This document shows, piece after piece, positions 12,985 to 24,891 of a stretch of 64,000 nucleotides of DNA (positions are counted from its first letter, which is position 1; the number at the start of each line of letters is the position of its first letter). Origin of the DNA: Chinchilla lanigera (lineage: Eukaryota; Chordata; Mammalia; Rodentia; Chinchillidae); assembly GCF_000276665.1 (NCBI RefSeq), contig NW_004955476.1, forward strand, positions 7,723,298 through 7,787,297, given 5' to 3'. A model generated the notes under the pieces. It saw nothing but the letters and a program-made list of their open reading frames with translations. It searched no databases and was not told where the DNA came from. A program made the position numbers and the translations under genes.

Positions 12985-13108
12985 ACCCCAGAGGTACAGT
13001 GAATGTTAAGGACCCTAGGTCCAAACTCCAGTGCCAAATAATAATAATAACAGCAACAGCAGCAATAACAACAGCTCGGCTTGGGGGCCCGTGCCTGGAA
13101 TCCCAGTT
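12985..13108 (+). repeat. Nested SINE fragments (ID-like, then B1 start)
   Basis: An ID-like tail with an AAT/AAC-rich stretch ('aataataataac...') is followed by 'gggggcccgtgcctggaatcccag'. The latter resembles the first 30 bases of a B1 and then stops. Both pieces sit inside the reverse L1. Confidence 0.45.
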
Positions 13109-14699
13109 TTTCTTATTTTCCAACATCAACATGCCCTGATGTATAGTTACTCTTAGTCCATGTTTTGGCTATATTCAGCAATGTTTGAAATGTGATCTTG
13201 TGGAAAGTATTTCCTATTATACGTTCTAACTTCCCATCTAACCTATGGTGAATTTTTGTTGGTAGTTTGTGGTTTGTCTTTCTACTTTCTAGTTTAAGTC
13301 ACTTTAGTCATACTAAATCTCTCCCACTAATTGACATTTGTTTTACCTCCCACTGTATGGTCTATCTCACTAGGTGCTTCTGCGTCCTTGAGAATGGTGT
13401 CTCACATGCACGTTGGGTATGGTGTTCTGTCAACTAGTGATGTTGTTTGCTAATGCTCGGTTCTACAGCCTTATGTTCTGTGTACACTTTTTATCAGTTA
13501 CCGAGTGAATAACTTTGAAATTTCCAGTTGTAATTGTGGTTTTGTCTATTTCTCCCAACAGCTATATGGTTATTGCTTCATATTATCTACCATTCTGTCA
13601 TTTTAGGTGTATGATGATTTAGCATTAATTGGGTCCCCCTGATTAATTGATGTATTTACTGTCCTCCTGTATACCAGATAGTATTCCTTATTTTGGTGTC
13701 TCTTTTGCCTGATTAATCTACATTTCCAAATTTTAATAATTAATGACAGGATATCATATCCCTTCCAGTCCTTTTGCTTTTAACCTATGTCTTCATATTT
13801 AAGAAAAGTCTTACAAAAGAATGTATTGTTCAATTTGCTTTATTCTGAGATTTTCTGAAATTTAATTTGAGTGTTTAGACTTTTTCTTTCATTGATAGGG
13901 TTTAGGTTAAATTAGTATACTGGTTAAGTTGAAGTTAGTATATTGATAGTTTTTCTTTGTTTAATTAATGCTTTACTTCATTTTTCTCTTTCTTTGTTTC
14001 TTTATATTTTATTTTTATCATTTAATGTTACCTCGGATACTATCTTTGTAATTACCTACATTTAAAGTATTCAAAGTATTTATAAGACACATGTTTATAA
14101 GTCTAATTTTTTACATTTTCAAATAATTTTATAAATTTGACAGTATCGGAACTGTTAAATAGTACATTCCAATTTTCTCTATCCTTTAAGTTGTTTTTAT
14201 GTATTCTACTTTTAAATTTGTTATGAATGCTTTAATAGATAAGTAAAAATGAAAAATAACAATATGTGAATTCACCAAAAATATAGAACTTGTCTATATT
14301 TGCTTTCACTTTTCTATTTTTCCTTTGTAATTTATTTAATTCTAATCAGACTGAGTTTCTATCTAACTTCCTACTGTTTTGAAGAACTGCCTTGAATATC
14401 TCTTAGGACACAGTTCTGTTAGAAATTGGTTTTCTCAGACCTTTTTTGCTTTGGAAAAACTTTTATTTTGCCTTCATTTTGAAAAGAAAAACTGCTAGGT
14501 ATAGAATTCTTTGTTGACAAGATTGTTTTCCCCCCTTTTGGCATTTTAAAAAGAATATTTGATTTTCTTTGTGCTTGCATTATTTCAGGCAAAAGTTTGT
14601 TGCAATTCTTATTTTTATTTTTCTTTTTGTTATATTCTTCACAATTCTGTTTTTTCCTAAAGGACAATTTTTTAAAAATTATATTCATATAATTGCTAG

Positions 14700-14835
14700 A
14701 ATGTCTTTTTCTTTTTCTGTCTTCTTTCTTTGCTTTCTTTCTTTCTTTTTTCTCTTTCTTTCTTTCCCATTTTTATCTTGCTTAAAATTCCTACTTTCCA
14801 GGATCTTTAGCTTTCTTTCTTTTTTTGGAAAACTG
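14700..14835. repeat. Polypyrimidine (CTTT/TTTC)-rich tract
   Basis: Near-continuous C/T with repeated 'tttcttt' units lies within the reverse L1. The open frames here are low-complexity artefacts. Confidence 0.8.
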
Positions 14836-15929
14836 TCTCTTTAAATGTATTTTGTGCTATTTCTTCTCTGGTATTAAATGCTTTAAGTTTTTTTGACATT
14901 ATATCGCCCCGTATTTTGAGTTTTATTGCACTTGCTTGACATTTTTTTTCTCTTTGTTTCAGAGTCAGGTAATATATATTAGCCTGCATTCACATCCATT
15001 GTATGTTTTCTCTATTTTATTGATTTTACTAATAAACTAGTTAAAGGAATTTCACATTTTTGTATCATAATTTTTCTAGCTTTTTCATTTAATTTATAGG
15101 TTCCATCTCACCTTTGATGTCCCCATTCGTTCATGTATTTTGCTTACCTTTTCTGTTATACTTGTCAATGCGTTCATTTTAAAGTTATCTTAAAGTCACT
15201 GACAATTTTTAACATCTGGGCGAACACTGAGGCAGGTACTATGAATGCTTCCCCTCTTACTCACTGGTGAGTTCCTTCTTTTCTTTTTGTGTTTCTTAAT
15301 TCTCGATTGCATGTTAGAGGGGACCTGCTCCTACCCGACTCAGCCCCAGTGCCCAGCGGTCCTGTCTGCCGCTTCTCTAGAGGGATTCCTGTGCTCCTCC
15401 TCGGCAGTACACACTGCTGATTCTTGGTACTCAGTGTCCTGCTGGCTGTGGGGCAGGACTCCTCTGCCCTTTGGATCCAGTGTCAGTCCTGGAACATGCT
15501 GTGTACATGAATCTTGAGCTCCTGTCTGATATCAGCGTAGGATTCTGGACCAAAGATAACTACTGTCTTTTCTTCAGGATAGGGGTATTTTTCCTATCTA
15601 TGTTCCCTTTGTCATAAAGGATCTTTGTCCGTGTCCTGGAATTGACAATTTTAGTGCCCTTCTCCAAGTCCTGTAGTATGAAACTTTTGCTTTGTATAAG
15701 AGTAGGCTATTTCAGGTCTACTGGTTAACAACTGTTGGTAAGATCCCATATGTCTTCCCCACTAAGTTGGACTCTCCTGGTTTTCCTGTCCTCACTTTTT
15801 CTACTGAGATCTTAATGGAGGTCCATGGCGAAGATTTCACAAGCAAAAGCACACTTCGCTTTTAATGTTTTCTTCTGCTCTAGTCCACCCTGTTAGCCCA
15901 CATGTGGCCTTTCATAATGCATTGCTTTT

Positions 15930-16450
15930 TAAATTGATGTTTTCTTACCTGCTTCATGGGCAGCCACCTCCATCACCCACAATGCACTGATTATGGTTCT
16001 GTAGAAGAACAGATTCAGTATAAAATGTATCTGTGATTGTACACATGGTATGATTATGATGTAAACTTACAGGACCAGAACAGGAAAGGTCCCAGTGGCT
16101 GTCTGCGAGATGGAGATGGAGTAATCCACAATTGCCTTCTGCACGCTGCAGAGCTGGAGGATATAACAGCAGGTGACGCCCTGGAAGCTCACTGTAAAAT
16201 CGTGGGTGGGAGTCCATTCAAGTGTTTAAGAGTCTGCGCTGGGCTTGCAGGAACTTCAGGCCAATGTGCCAAGGCCATGGCTGTACAAGCTACGTCACTA
16301 GTGGTTGGTGCCATCCAACACTGTGGTGGGTATCCCTCCAATTTGCACACCTACATGTTAATCATTCACAGACATGGCCAGAACATACTCATCTGCAAGG
16401 TAGTTCTTATTCAAGTTAAATTGACATCTCTCAAGTAACACTCACACATG
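15930..16450 (+). other. Unidentified segment with a 133-codon open frame
   Basis: A continuous frame from ATG at 16037 to the stop ending at 16438 lies in sequence of nearly 50% GC, flanked by AT-rich DNA. The translation has no membrane segment, signal peptide or motif I recognise. A second 65-codon frame overlaps on the same strand and an 87-codon frame on the other, which argues that base composition alone may explain the openness. It could be a decayed processed pseudogene or an LTR remnant. No function assigned. Confidence 0.3.
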
Positions 16451-18297
16451 TTTTGCCAAAGATGTCATGCTTAATGTGTCTTGTCTGCCCTTGGAAAGAC
16501 CTGTCCTTCTTTGGAATTCAGTTATATAGTTACTTTGCAACTCAGCTCTACTGGGGACTTGGGGAAATTATGACTTTGTATGTTATTCAGCTGTTTTTTT
16601 TATTGTTAGCATGCGAATGCTGTTCCTTGGAGCTTTTTATATCCAAGTGGAAGTGTTTGCTATAGCAATTTTGACTATAATTAATGTAGCTGATTATATT
16701 ACAAGTAAATTATAAACTCACTGCTTATTGTACCTGGACAAGAACTTGAAAGTAAGATGCTCATTAGAAGTCAAGACTCATTCTTCCCCAGAGATTTTTT
16801 TTTAAGATTGGGAGAAAACAAAGCCTCATAATTTCATAAGTATAGAAACTTCTTAAATGAGAATTCAAGAATATAGAAATGTGTGTGGTGGAGCTCACAG
16901 GAAAAGGTTATTTCTGGACAAGTACTTGAATGTAATGCAAAGATCTCAATTACCGATGTAAAGAAGGAAGATGCTTGAAGGAGGAGGATTTTTGACTGAG
17001 CTGTGGATGATTTTGGAATCTCTGTTGATGTAACTATCTTGGCATCATGTGTGTGCCTATAGATATGCACATATAATAGCATAACAATTCATGTGCCATG
17101 TTGCAATACATCACATAGGGATTGCTGATTGATCCACTAAAGGACCACAGTCTTGAAGCTCAATCGTTTGCTACAGGGCATTGTTTACTGAGTTTCATTT
17201 GAAGGGTGGAAATTACGTGTTCATACCATGAAGACTTTCATAGATTGTTGTGAGTGTAGACAGAACTGGGAGGAGCGAGGGGACCGAGAACAATCTCCAG
17301 AGGTAACAGACAGTCAGCTCAGTCCCAGTAATTGCACAGTAGAGCTGATTAGCACTTCTGGCAAGTGATATCACCGGCTGTGCAGATCCCACCCTCTGTT
17401 ACTACAGCTGGAGACATACAGGAAAGACAAAGGGAGTTTTCTAAGATGTTCGTTTTCAGTCTCTGATGCTTAGAAGAGGACCTACGGGCTTGTCTGTCTA
17501 TCAGGGAGTTAAAATGAGTATTAACAGTGACTAATTCATGGGTATGCTCAAGGGTCACTGAGGAAGTGCAGGCAGGAAGATGTTGGAAAAAGCTAGAATC
17601 CCTGTGAGTAAAGTGGATTTGTCACAGGCTCCTTTGAATTTGGTCATCAAATCCACTTGTGCATTCATGCTAGTGAAAGGCAAAGGATACTATCACTGGA
17701 AAGCTAAAGCACCGATGTGAAGAATTCTGTAAGCTTCCTGTTTGGAATGAGAGCTGTTTATCTATAATTGCATTCTAATGTCTAATCCACTTCCTGAGGC
17801 TAATATTTTTATTAAATGTTTATTGAATGAATAAAAAATGACAAAAAACTTGAGAAGGTAATTTGGTGCTTTGATTGTATTTATTTATTACTCAGAATTT
17901 TTTATTGAATTGTCTCTAATGAAACATTCTGTGAATGAGAAAATCTTACCATTGTTTCCAAAGCTTGTCTGTTTGTTTATACAGGTAAGATAGCTAGAAA
18001 AATATAAACTGTAACTTTTTAAATACTGGACAAATTATCATGCTTATGTTTCAGAAGTTAAACCCATTTTCACTCTTTGTGGTTAGTGGAGTGTGTAGTA
18101 TCTCTGTATATTATTCAGCAAATCAGGAACCACTTAGGATCCTATGAGATATTGACTGTGTAATCATTTTCTTATTGCAGATCCACACATGCTCTTTAGA
18201 CTTGGGAATCTCCGTTACTGTGTTAGAAAATATAGACTCTGCCTATGAGGAAAAGCACTGCTAATGCTAACGCAACACGGTCAAGCATAGTCTAAGA
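16451..18297. other. Low-repeat unassigned sequence
   Basis: No gene recognised. Near 17785-17836 a stretch 'ttattaaatgtttattgaatgaataaa' resembles the extreme 3' end of an L2. The remainder shows no recognisable repeat and could contain conserved non-coding DNA. Confidence 0.4.
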
Positions 18298-18420
18298 CAG
18301 GGGTTGGCAGCCTACAACTTGTGAGCCAACTCTGTCTTCCAGCCTACATGTCAGTAAAGTGTTATTGGATAACAGGCATTCACAGGCATACACTTGTTTA
18401 CTTCACTTGAGTCCATATTC
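18298..18420 (+). mobile_element. hAT-type DNA transposon remnant
   Basis: It starts with the typical hAT end 'caggggttggcagcctac' and continues with 'gtgagccaactctgtcttcc' and 'gtaaagtgttattggataac'. This matches the order of a common mammalian non-autonomous hAT element. The other terminus is not recognisable. Exact family name not assigned. Confidence 0.6.
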
Positions 18421-18738
18421 GTTCACCTCTCCCTTCCGTGTTTTGTGTAACTTGGAAGTTTCTGAGGGTTCTCCATTGCCATCCAAGCGCTAAACACAAC
18501 TTATAAGGAGCTTCATCAGAGGGTCTTGCAGCCACTTAATACTGTTGTGTGTTAACTCTTCCTCCAGGTTAATCCAAATTTTATAAATTCCTCAATTTTT
18601 CTCAAAACTTCCTCTAATTCCTAATCTTTCTACCTGTTGTGTCCTCCTCACTTGCTGTTGTCCCTCATGACTCTTCAGCAATCCGGGCAAGACTGGCCCC
18701 ACATCCACCCATGCACTTACCTCTAAGGGGGAACAAGG

Positions 18739-18795
18739 ACACACACACATGCACAAACACATGCACACACACAGACGCACACATACACGTACGCA
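18739..18795. repeat. CA-rich simple repeat (imperfect)
   Basis: Alternating CA/CG/TA dinucleotides with interruptions. An ATT/TTA-rich triplet tract follows at about 18857-18888. Confidence 0.85.
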
Positions 18796-19394
18796 CTCAT
18801 GGATGTTGGTTCATAAGTTTCCCTTATCTGTGTGCCCATAACGCCCGCCTTCATTTTTATTATTATTATCTATTATTATTATTATCCATTCACTTCCATA
18901 TTTAATGATTTGTTGTCATTATTTCATTGATATTTTAAAGAGAAATTCTCTAATCCACCAGGTTCTGTGTTTTATTAGGATAGAAACTCCATCATGCTTG
19001 TTTTTTGTCTTCTCATCCATAGCTTATGTTGTATATGGTCAGCCAAGGTTGTCTGTCTAACAGATGCATGTTCTCATGACTAAATGTGGAGCATAGGCAA
19101 GGGCTAGAAACAGTCAGAAACCCAGAGGGACAGTCACCACCCATTCAGCTCTGGTCAGCTGAGTCTCCTCTGGTTTGTGCCACCCTGAATGTCCCAGTAT
19201 AATTATTATCCCTTTTACTAAAAATGCCTCGGAGTAGATGTTAAATCATTTGATCACCTCTAAATCAAATTTATTTTTACTTGTGATAAGGGTGACTGAC
19301 ATTTTTCCCCAGTAGGCAGGATTAATCGCAAGGCCTGAGCAGCTGGACAGGAACTCTACTGCTGAGCTGAATTCATAGCCTTTATGTTGTTTGT

Positions 19395-19495
19395 TTTTCT
19401 TTTTTCTTTTTTTTTTTGGGGGGGGGTACTGGGAATCGAACTCCTGACCTGGCATTGCCAGGCAGGTGCAGTGCCACTGAGATACATCCCCGGCC
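19395..19495 (-). repeat. ID-type SINE, reverse, with target duplication
   Basis: The plus strand reads a T/G-rich tail (19399-19426), then 'tactgggaatcgaactcctg', a complemented box B, then 'gatacatccccggcc'. Flanking direct repeats 'atgttgtttg' at 19384-19393 and 19496-19505 define the insertion. It is the same family as the 8.2 kb copy. Confidence 0.88.
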
Positions 19496-19505
19496 ATGTT
19501 GTTTG

Positions 19506-22028
19506 CTTTTTGAGGCTGATGTAGTTACATTGCTCAGGGTTGCCTGCCTCAACCTCTGAAGTTTATAGGTACATATCACTGCTCTTAGGTCATAATGAGT
19601 TCTTAAACAAAATCCTGTGTCATGAGGCCTGGAAAAACAGACAACTTTTGCTCTTATGAACTAATTACACTAAATTTGCATGACTAGAGGGACATGAGTT
19701 GTGGGTAGAAGACACAAGAGCTGCAGGCAAAGGGGCACTGTGACACTTGGGGAAGCCATACAGATTCGGCATCTCAGAGACAGATGATGGCACAGAGACT
19801 GGGGAGGCATGCTAGCACTATTTGGGGGAAAAGTTGTTTTATTCTGACCTTTAGTAAAGATGGAAGAAATTAACATTTGTGAACAAGGATTTTGTACCTT
19901 AGTGTTGAGAGGAGACACCTACAGCAACTCTCAGCAATTGTGAGGGGCATCGTTAGGAGTCAAAGACCAAAGTGACCCCTCAAAGCCCAGTGTTCTGCCC
20001 AATTGTAAAGCAGGCAGTAGCATAATTTTCCCAAAGGCTGGGTGAGGAGCTCTCTGTGTATGCCATAAAATAGCTGAGTCAGACTTGACAGAGAGGGCTT
20101 AAGGAGGTGTGGCACAGGGAAAGCTTTGGATTTTTGCATACTCAACTATGATCTAATTTTAATAAAATTTTCATATGGTTTACCTACAGTTGAAGAAATT
20201 AACCTGCAAATCTGGGTGTGATGTCAACATGATCCATGCATTCACACGTGGAAATGCCTTGAGACATTACAGTGACATAGAGAAAGAGAAAAATCAGTTA
20301 TTTTTATCATCTCACATGACAGATTTAATCTCATAACACGCTCTTTCAGAGAAATTTGACATCATTTTTTGTTATTAGCATAAATGAAGGTTCAAGATAC
20401 TATTATGCATCTGATCCAATATTAATAAACATGTCTGGAGACAGTGGATGTCTACCAGCAAAATAGTGGGGAAATGTCCTTTATCGCTGGCAGAGAAATT
20501 GAGGGGGCCACCAGCAGTAGAGACTGCTCGAGGAGGTAGATGAGAGAGATTATATTTTACAACTGTGGACGAGTGAAATGAAAATAGCCAGCTCTGTCCC
20601 TCTATGGCAAAGACAAGGGACCTATCAATCTTGTCAGCACCTGAGTACTATTTTGCTGGCGGACTTTGATTACATAGGCTAGACAGCTTGCAAGGAAAAA
20701 AAAAAGAGTTGAGAAGCTCTATTCTGGGGTAAATTTCCTAAGCAGTGTGTGAGAGGTGTACGCAGAAATCCTGTTGGCAAAATATTTTGTGCAAGTGCCT
20801 CCTACACACAGCTTTAAAATGTTACCCCTAAGTGTTTTCCATTCCTGCTGCTATTCAAATAACAAATGTCGGCAGCGTCGTAATCTGTTTCTTTCTCTCA
20901 CTTGCCCCATGACTCCACCAAGGAACATTAACGACACTTGCGTTCATCTCCTTATGTCATTTTGTGTAATTTTGAAATGCTTTTAAAATTAGATTGAATA
21001 GTGTTTTTCTATGAAGTTATCTGGAAGGTAAGTGAAATGAAATGAAGCATGAACATCTCATAGTAGCACAGGAAGATTTTTTAGGATGTCAAATCTCACA
21101 TTTTCATGGAATAAGTTATAAACTTTCTTCTCATGTATTTTGGGTATTTTAAATGCTTTCAGTGAGACTAAGGAACACACACGGCTTGAGATTATGGAGT
21201 GACGGAAATGTTTCTCCTATAAGGAACTAAGCATTTTGATGTTAGCATTCTTCCTCAAGGATTTTAGCATTTTTCTTGCCTCCTCTGTTAAGTACATCCT
21301 CATGTTCGCCTGAGTATCTTCTCTGTTTCTGGAAGCTATCTGGAGACTGTCCACAGAGAGAATTATGTTCTTTAGCAGCAGCCCATGAAAACACAGTAAC
21401 AGGGAAATGCAGAACATTCCTTTGTTCATCTGGACATTCAATAAACTTTTGTTACACATGTGTGGCATATATATGAGAAGTAGACTTAATACTGGTAGTG
21501 AAGAGTAGGCACACACTGGAAAGACCACGGACTATGGATCCAGATAGACCAAGAGTGCGAGCTCATCCCTGCCTTGCTTGCTGTGTGGCATGAGCTCCAC
21601 ATTGAACTTTGCCCAGTTGTGGCTTCCTACAAGTCATCTTCACATTTATTTATGATTATGAAGATCAGAGATATTATATCTATAGAGCTCAAGACCTGGT
21701 AGAAGCCCAGTTTGAACAAATTACTTTGTTCAGTCTTTCTCTTTGTAGAAAGAGCTTTGAGGTTTTGGAGAGAAAGAGCATGGTATAGGGTAGAGTTCAA
21801 CCTTATGACAGGACACATTTGGATTGGAATTCATACCCTAGCATGTCGGAATCAATTGGGGTATTGAAATGACATTAGTCCTAACATAATGAGGGAGAGA
21901 AAATGTAGATTCATTTTGTCTACAAATAGTAAAATCCTCCTGAGAAGTATGAGGGTCAGGCTTTAGGGGTCTAGGCAATTCAGATCAGGAGCTCTGCCAG
22001 GTGCAGTAGTGTAAATGGCCGTGTTAGA
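19506..22028. other. Low-repeat unassigned sequence
   Basis: No gene or clear transposon recognised over about 2.5 kb. Frames of 60-103 codons on both strands have no visible domains. The block 20450-20690 is more GC-rich and could be a conserved non-coding candidate, but nothing here proves it. Confidence 0.35.
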
Positions 22029-22029
22029 T

Positions 22030-22190
22030 TAGTGGCTCTCAAATTGAGGCTTTAAACTCCAGATTTCTGAGAATCACCTCCAGAGCTTCTGTGTCAGGAG
22101 TTGTGGAATAGGCCTCTGTGTTCTCCCTTGTAACTCATCCTCGTTGATGCCGGTGCGGCCCTTCGGGAGACTGCATTCTGAGCCCTTCTG
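22030..22190 (+). mobile_element. MER5-like hAT remnant
   Basis: The order 'agtggctctcaaattgagg', 'ctgagaatcacctccagagctt', 'tgatgccggtgcggccc' matches MER5-type elements: a 'cagtggttctcaa' terminus, then 'agaatcacctggag', then 'tgatgctgatgctgctgg'. It is diverged, and terminal repeats are only partly preserved. Confidence 0.55.
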
Positions 22191-22879
22191 CATTTGAAAA
22201 TACTCGGTGTCCAAGGAAAGCTTTGCACTGTGTTCCTACTGCCTGCTCTTTCAACTCTGCCGTACTCAGCTCATTTTAATAATGTTTAACCTACAATTGA
22301 CAGAAATATAAGTATGTTTGGGATCATTTTAAACATAACAATATTTATGTTATTCTATACACAACATATAATATGTGTATGTATGACATATTGCTTAAAG
22401 TTTGTGATAGTCAATGTAGATGCAATGGAAACTTGAAGATGACATTTAAGTAACAGTTTTATTTATGTAGACCACTGCGATATCTATAATTCTTATTAAT
22501 TTAAATTTGTGCAATTAATGTAACTTATTTAGCTTTTGAGTAATATTTATGTAATATTTAAATCCATGCCACTTTACTCAACTTTCTCCAGTGCATTTTA
22601 ATTATGATTGTTATTTTTACTATTTTATTGGGATTCCTGTCCGCTGTAGCATTGTATATACCTTTGAACATGGTCTTGCAATACACCAGCAAGATATTCC
22701 AGTTCAATTTGATTTGTCCAACCGGAGAAATAGACACCAATAGTTTATGGGGCCAAAATTTTGTGTTTTAGGAGAATATGTTAGCTTAGGTAATAGACTT
22801 TGGAAGCTTTATTAAATATTATTAATTAACATTAAATGTTTGATTTATTAAATTACCTTAACTTTATGAGGTAATTCTT

Positions 22880-23270
22880 TGTCTTGGTTACTTTTCTTTC
22901 ACTGCTGGGACAAAATACTTGACACCTAAAATTAAGGAGGGAAAGGTTTATTTAGTTCCCAGTTTGTGGAGGTTTCAGTCCATAATCAGCTGGCTTCAAG
23001 GCAAAATGATATGGCACAGGGGCAGCAGCTCAGGCAGCAAAAGACAGCAAAAGAAGCAAGAGCAAAAATGAGGGAGATCAAGCTTCTTTTCCTCCCCTAT
23101 ACTGCAAGCAGTCTACTGCCCCTCCAGGGCGGGTGTGGCACTCACACCATCTCCAGGCCCTCTTCTTGCACAGGAGGAGGATGCTTACCAAGTGAGGACC
23201 CTGCCCTCTGCTGAGTCACTTACTTAAACTTCTAAACTTCTCAAGTTGATACAGTGTATCAACCATTACA
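22880..23270 (-). repeat. 3' LTR of the MaLR element
   Basis: On the plus strand it runs from 'tgtcttggttac' to 'tcaaccattaca'. It aligns along its length with 24892-25310: shared 'gaaaggtttatttag', 'cataatca[g/a]ctggct', 'gtgaggaccct', 'ctaaacttctca'. It has one copy of the 17-bp unit (22888-22904) that is present three times in the partner LTR. Confidence 0.88.
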
Positions 23271-23284
23271 ATCCACCCCTTGTC
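23271..23284 (-). other. Polypurine tract of the MaLR element
   Basis: On the minus strand a purine-rich stretch reading 'aaggggtgga' immediately precedes the 3' LTR, where plus-strand synthesis would be primed. Confidence 0.6.
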
Positions 23285-24170
23285 AACTTGACAACCAGAC
23301 ACATTTTTTAAACTGATCTCCAGATAGGGGGACATGCTTATTTGCATCATTTAACAACTTGAACATTATAACATAGGTTGAACAATCCTTAAGAACCAGT
23401 ATTGTGTCTACCAACATTATATTACATTAGAACCATAACATTCCAACTTTGGAGCTTCAAAGACTCATGCATATTGCTTCATGCAAAAGGCATTTAGTCC
23501 ATCTCTAAACGTTCCCAAAGTCCTAACAGTTTCAGTATTTCTGAGAAGTTCAAGTCTCAAGTCCCCTCTGAGATTTAGGATGAATTTAGCTGCAAGCTTC
23601 TGTTCAAATGAAAGCAAAGTTAAACACTTCCAACATTCAATGGCACAAATAAACATTTTCATTCCAAAAGTTACAAACAGGGGGATGAGGTACAAAGCTT
23701 TAGGACCAAAGCAAGTCCAAAATCCAGCAAGACAAAAACATTAAGTCCTGTAGTTCCACATCCAGCATCTGAAGCAATCTGTGGCCAATTATGAGCTCTA
23801 AAGGGCTGGAGTGACTTCACCCCCATGGCACTTCTGGTGGTTACAGCTCCCACAGCTTCTCTCTTGGGCCTGCTTTGCTCCCTCCTAGTAATTTTCCTTA
23901 GATGATTCACCTTCCTGGCTTTTGCAAACTTTTGTGGTCTCCACTGTACTTTTGGCTTCACCCTCATAGCTTCACACACTGCCCTCTCAGGGGCACACTG
24001 CCCTGGCCCCCAGGACTTCTGAAATCAGGGTGGAAGCCTTGTTAACCCCACAGCTCTTACATTCTTCATGTGCCTAAAGCCAGGGACACACAGATGATGC
24101 CAAGGTCTGCTGCCAGCCGGAGAAGTAGCAGGCTTTCCTCTGTCTTGGCTGTAAGGTTTGAGAGCCCAGA

Positions 24171-24635
24171 TCACTGGGAACTCTGAATCCAAGTCTGAGG
24201 AACAAAGTTTCTGTGTGGTTGCCATTCTGGAACATGGTGCTCTGCATGTCTTTCACTTTTGCAGTTTTGATGCTGGAAAGGATGGAGACTTACTGCTTCT
24301 TGTGATGCCCTCAAGCCATGTTTTGTGTTCGCCTGTTCCTTCTCAGCAACTGAGATCTCCTCCGCTCTACCTTTGCAGTCCACAGCTTTCCTGAAGCTTC
24401 TTTTCTGACTAAACTCACAATATTTTAAATCATCTTTTTGGTCTCTTTCATCTTGATTCTCACCATAGATCTGATTAAAATCCCCCAACTGTAGCCATGC
24501 CACAGCTTCAACATTAAACTGCCTTGAAATTTCTTCTGTCACATTAATTAGTCTGCTGCCCTTAATCTCAGTCTCAGGCAAAGTTTCTGGACACAAGAAA
24601 AATGCAAGCAAACTTTCTTCTAAGTCATAACACAC
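24171..24635 (-). pseudogene. Open frame (154 codons) inside the MaLR interior
   Basis: This is the longest open stretch of the element, starting about 230 bases downstream of the primer-binding site. The translation is rich in Glu, Lys and Gln and has no zinc knuckle, protease or polymerase motif visible. It could be the remnant of the gag-like coding region from which MaLRs descend, or chance in a low-stop region. It is much shorter than any functional gag, and no function is implied. Confidence 0.35.
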
Positions 24636-24868
24636 ATCATCTGGAATCCAACAGCCAATACAGTCCTTCTTCCCAGCAGAAACCTTCCTAGCCTAATCTT
24701 TACTGATTTTCTGGTCTTCCGAACTCTAACCAGAATCTCCCATACAGAACAGCCTAAGGTGTTCCAACTCTACCCTTTTAGGAGACATCTCTGAACCTTT
24801 CCAAACTCTTCCCAGAAGCCATTCCCAAAGGCTCTTGAACCACATGGTCAGGTGCAGTCACAGCAATG

Positions 24869-24886
24869 ACCCCGCTCCTGGTACCA
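24869..24886 (-). other. Primer-binding site, tRNA-Leu type
   Basis: The minus strand reads 'tggtaccaggagcggggt'. I recall the 3' terminus of vertebrate tRNA-Leu as complementary to this with one mismatch. It lies 5 bases inside the 5' LTR, the correct place, and tRNA-Leu priming is characteristic of ERVL/MaLR. Confidence 0.8.
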
Positions 24887-24891
24887 AATTC

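Larger units (their letters stand above)
11270..15530 (-). mobile_element. Old L1 (L1M-like), about 4 kb, reverse orientation
   Basis: Read on the plus strand, this follows antisense L1 from 3'UTR to 5' region. The landmarks are: 'tgtaattcaccc' near 11310; 'gactgctaggtcacatag' and 'gtttgcattcccatcg' near 11950-12035; 'cagtctgtggcttgtcttttt' near 12352; 'ggaattttgatgagagttgtgtggaattcatag' near 12900; 'gtctatttctccca' and 'tcttttgcctgattaat' near 13540-13720; 'ccttcattttgaaaag...tagaattctttgttgac' near 14470-14520. All frames are broken. A SINE fragment (about 12985-13108) and a CTTT-rich tract (14700-14770) interrupt it. The 5' limit is uncertain. Confidence 0.75.

Noticed and set aside
14419..14989. 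Frames of 60-91 codons
   Set aside because: They are inside antisense L1 and a CTTT tract.
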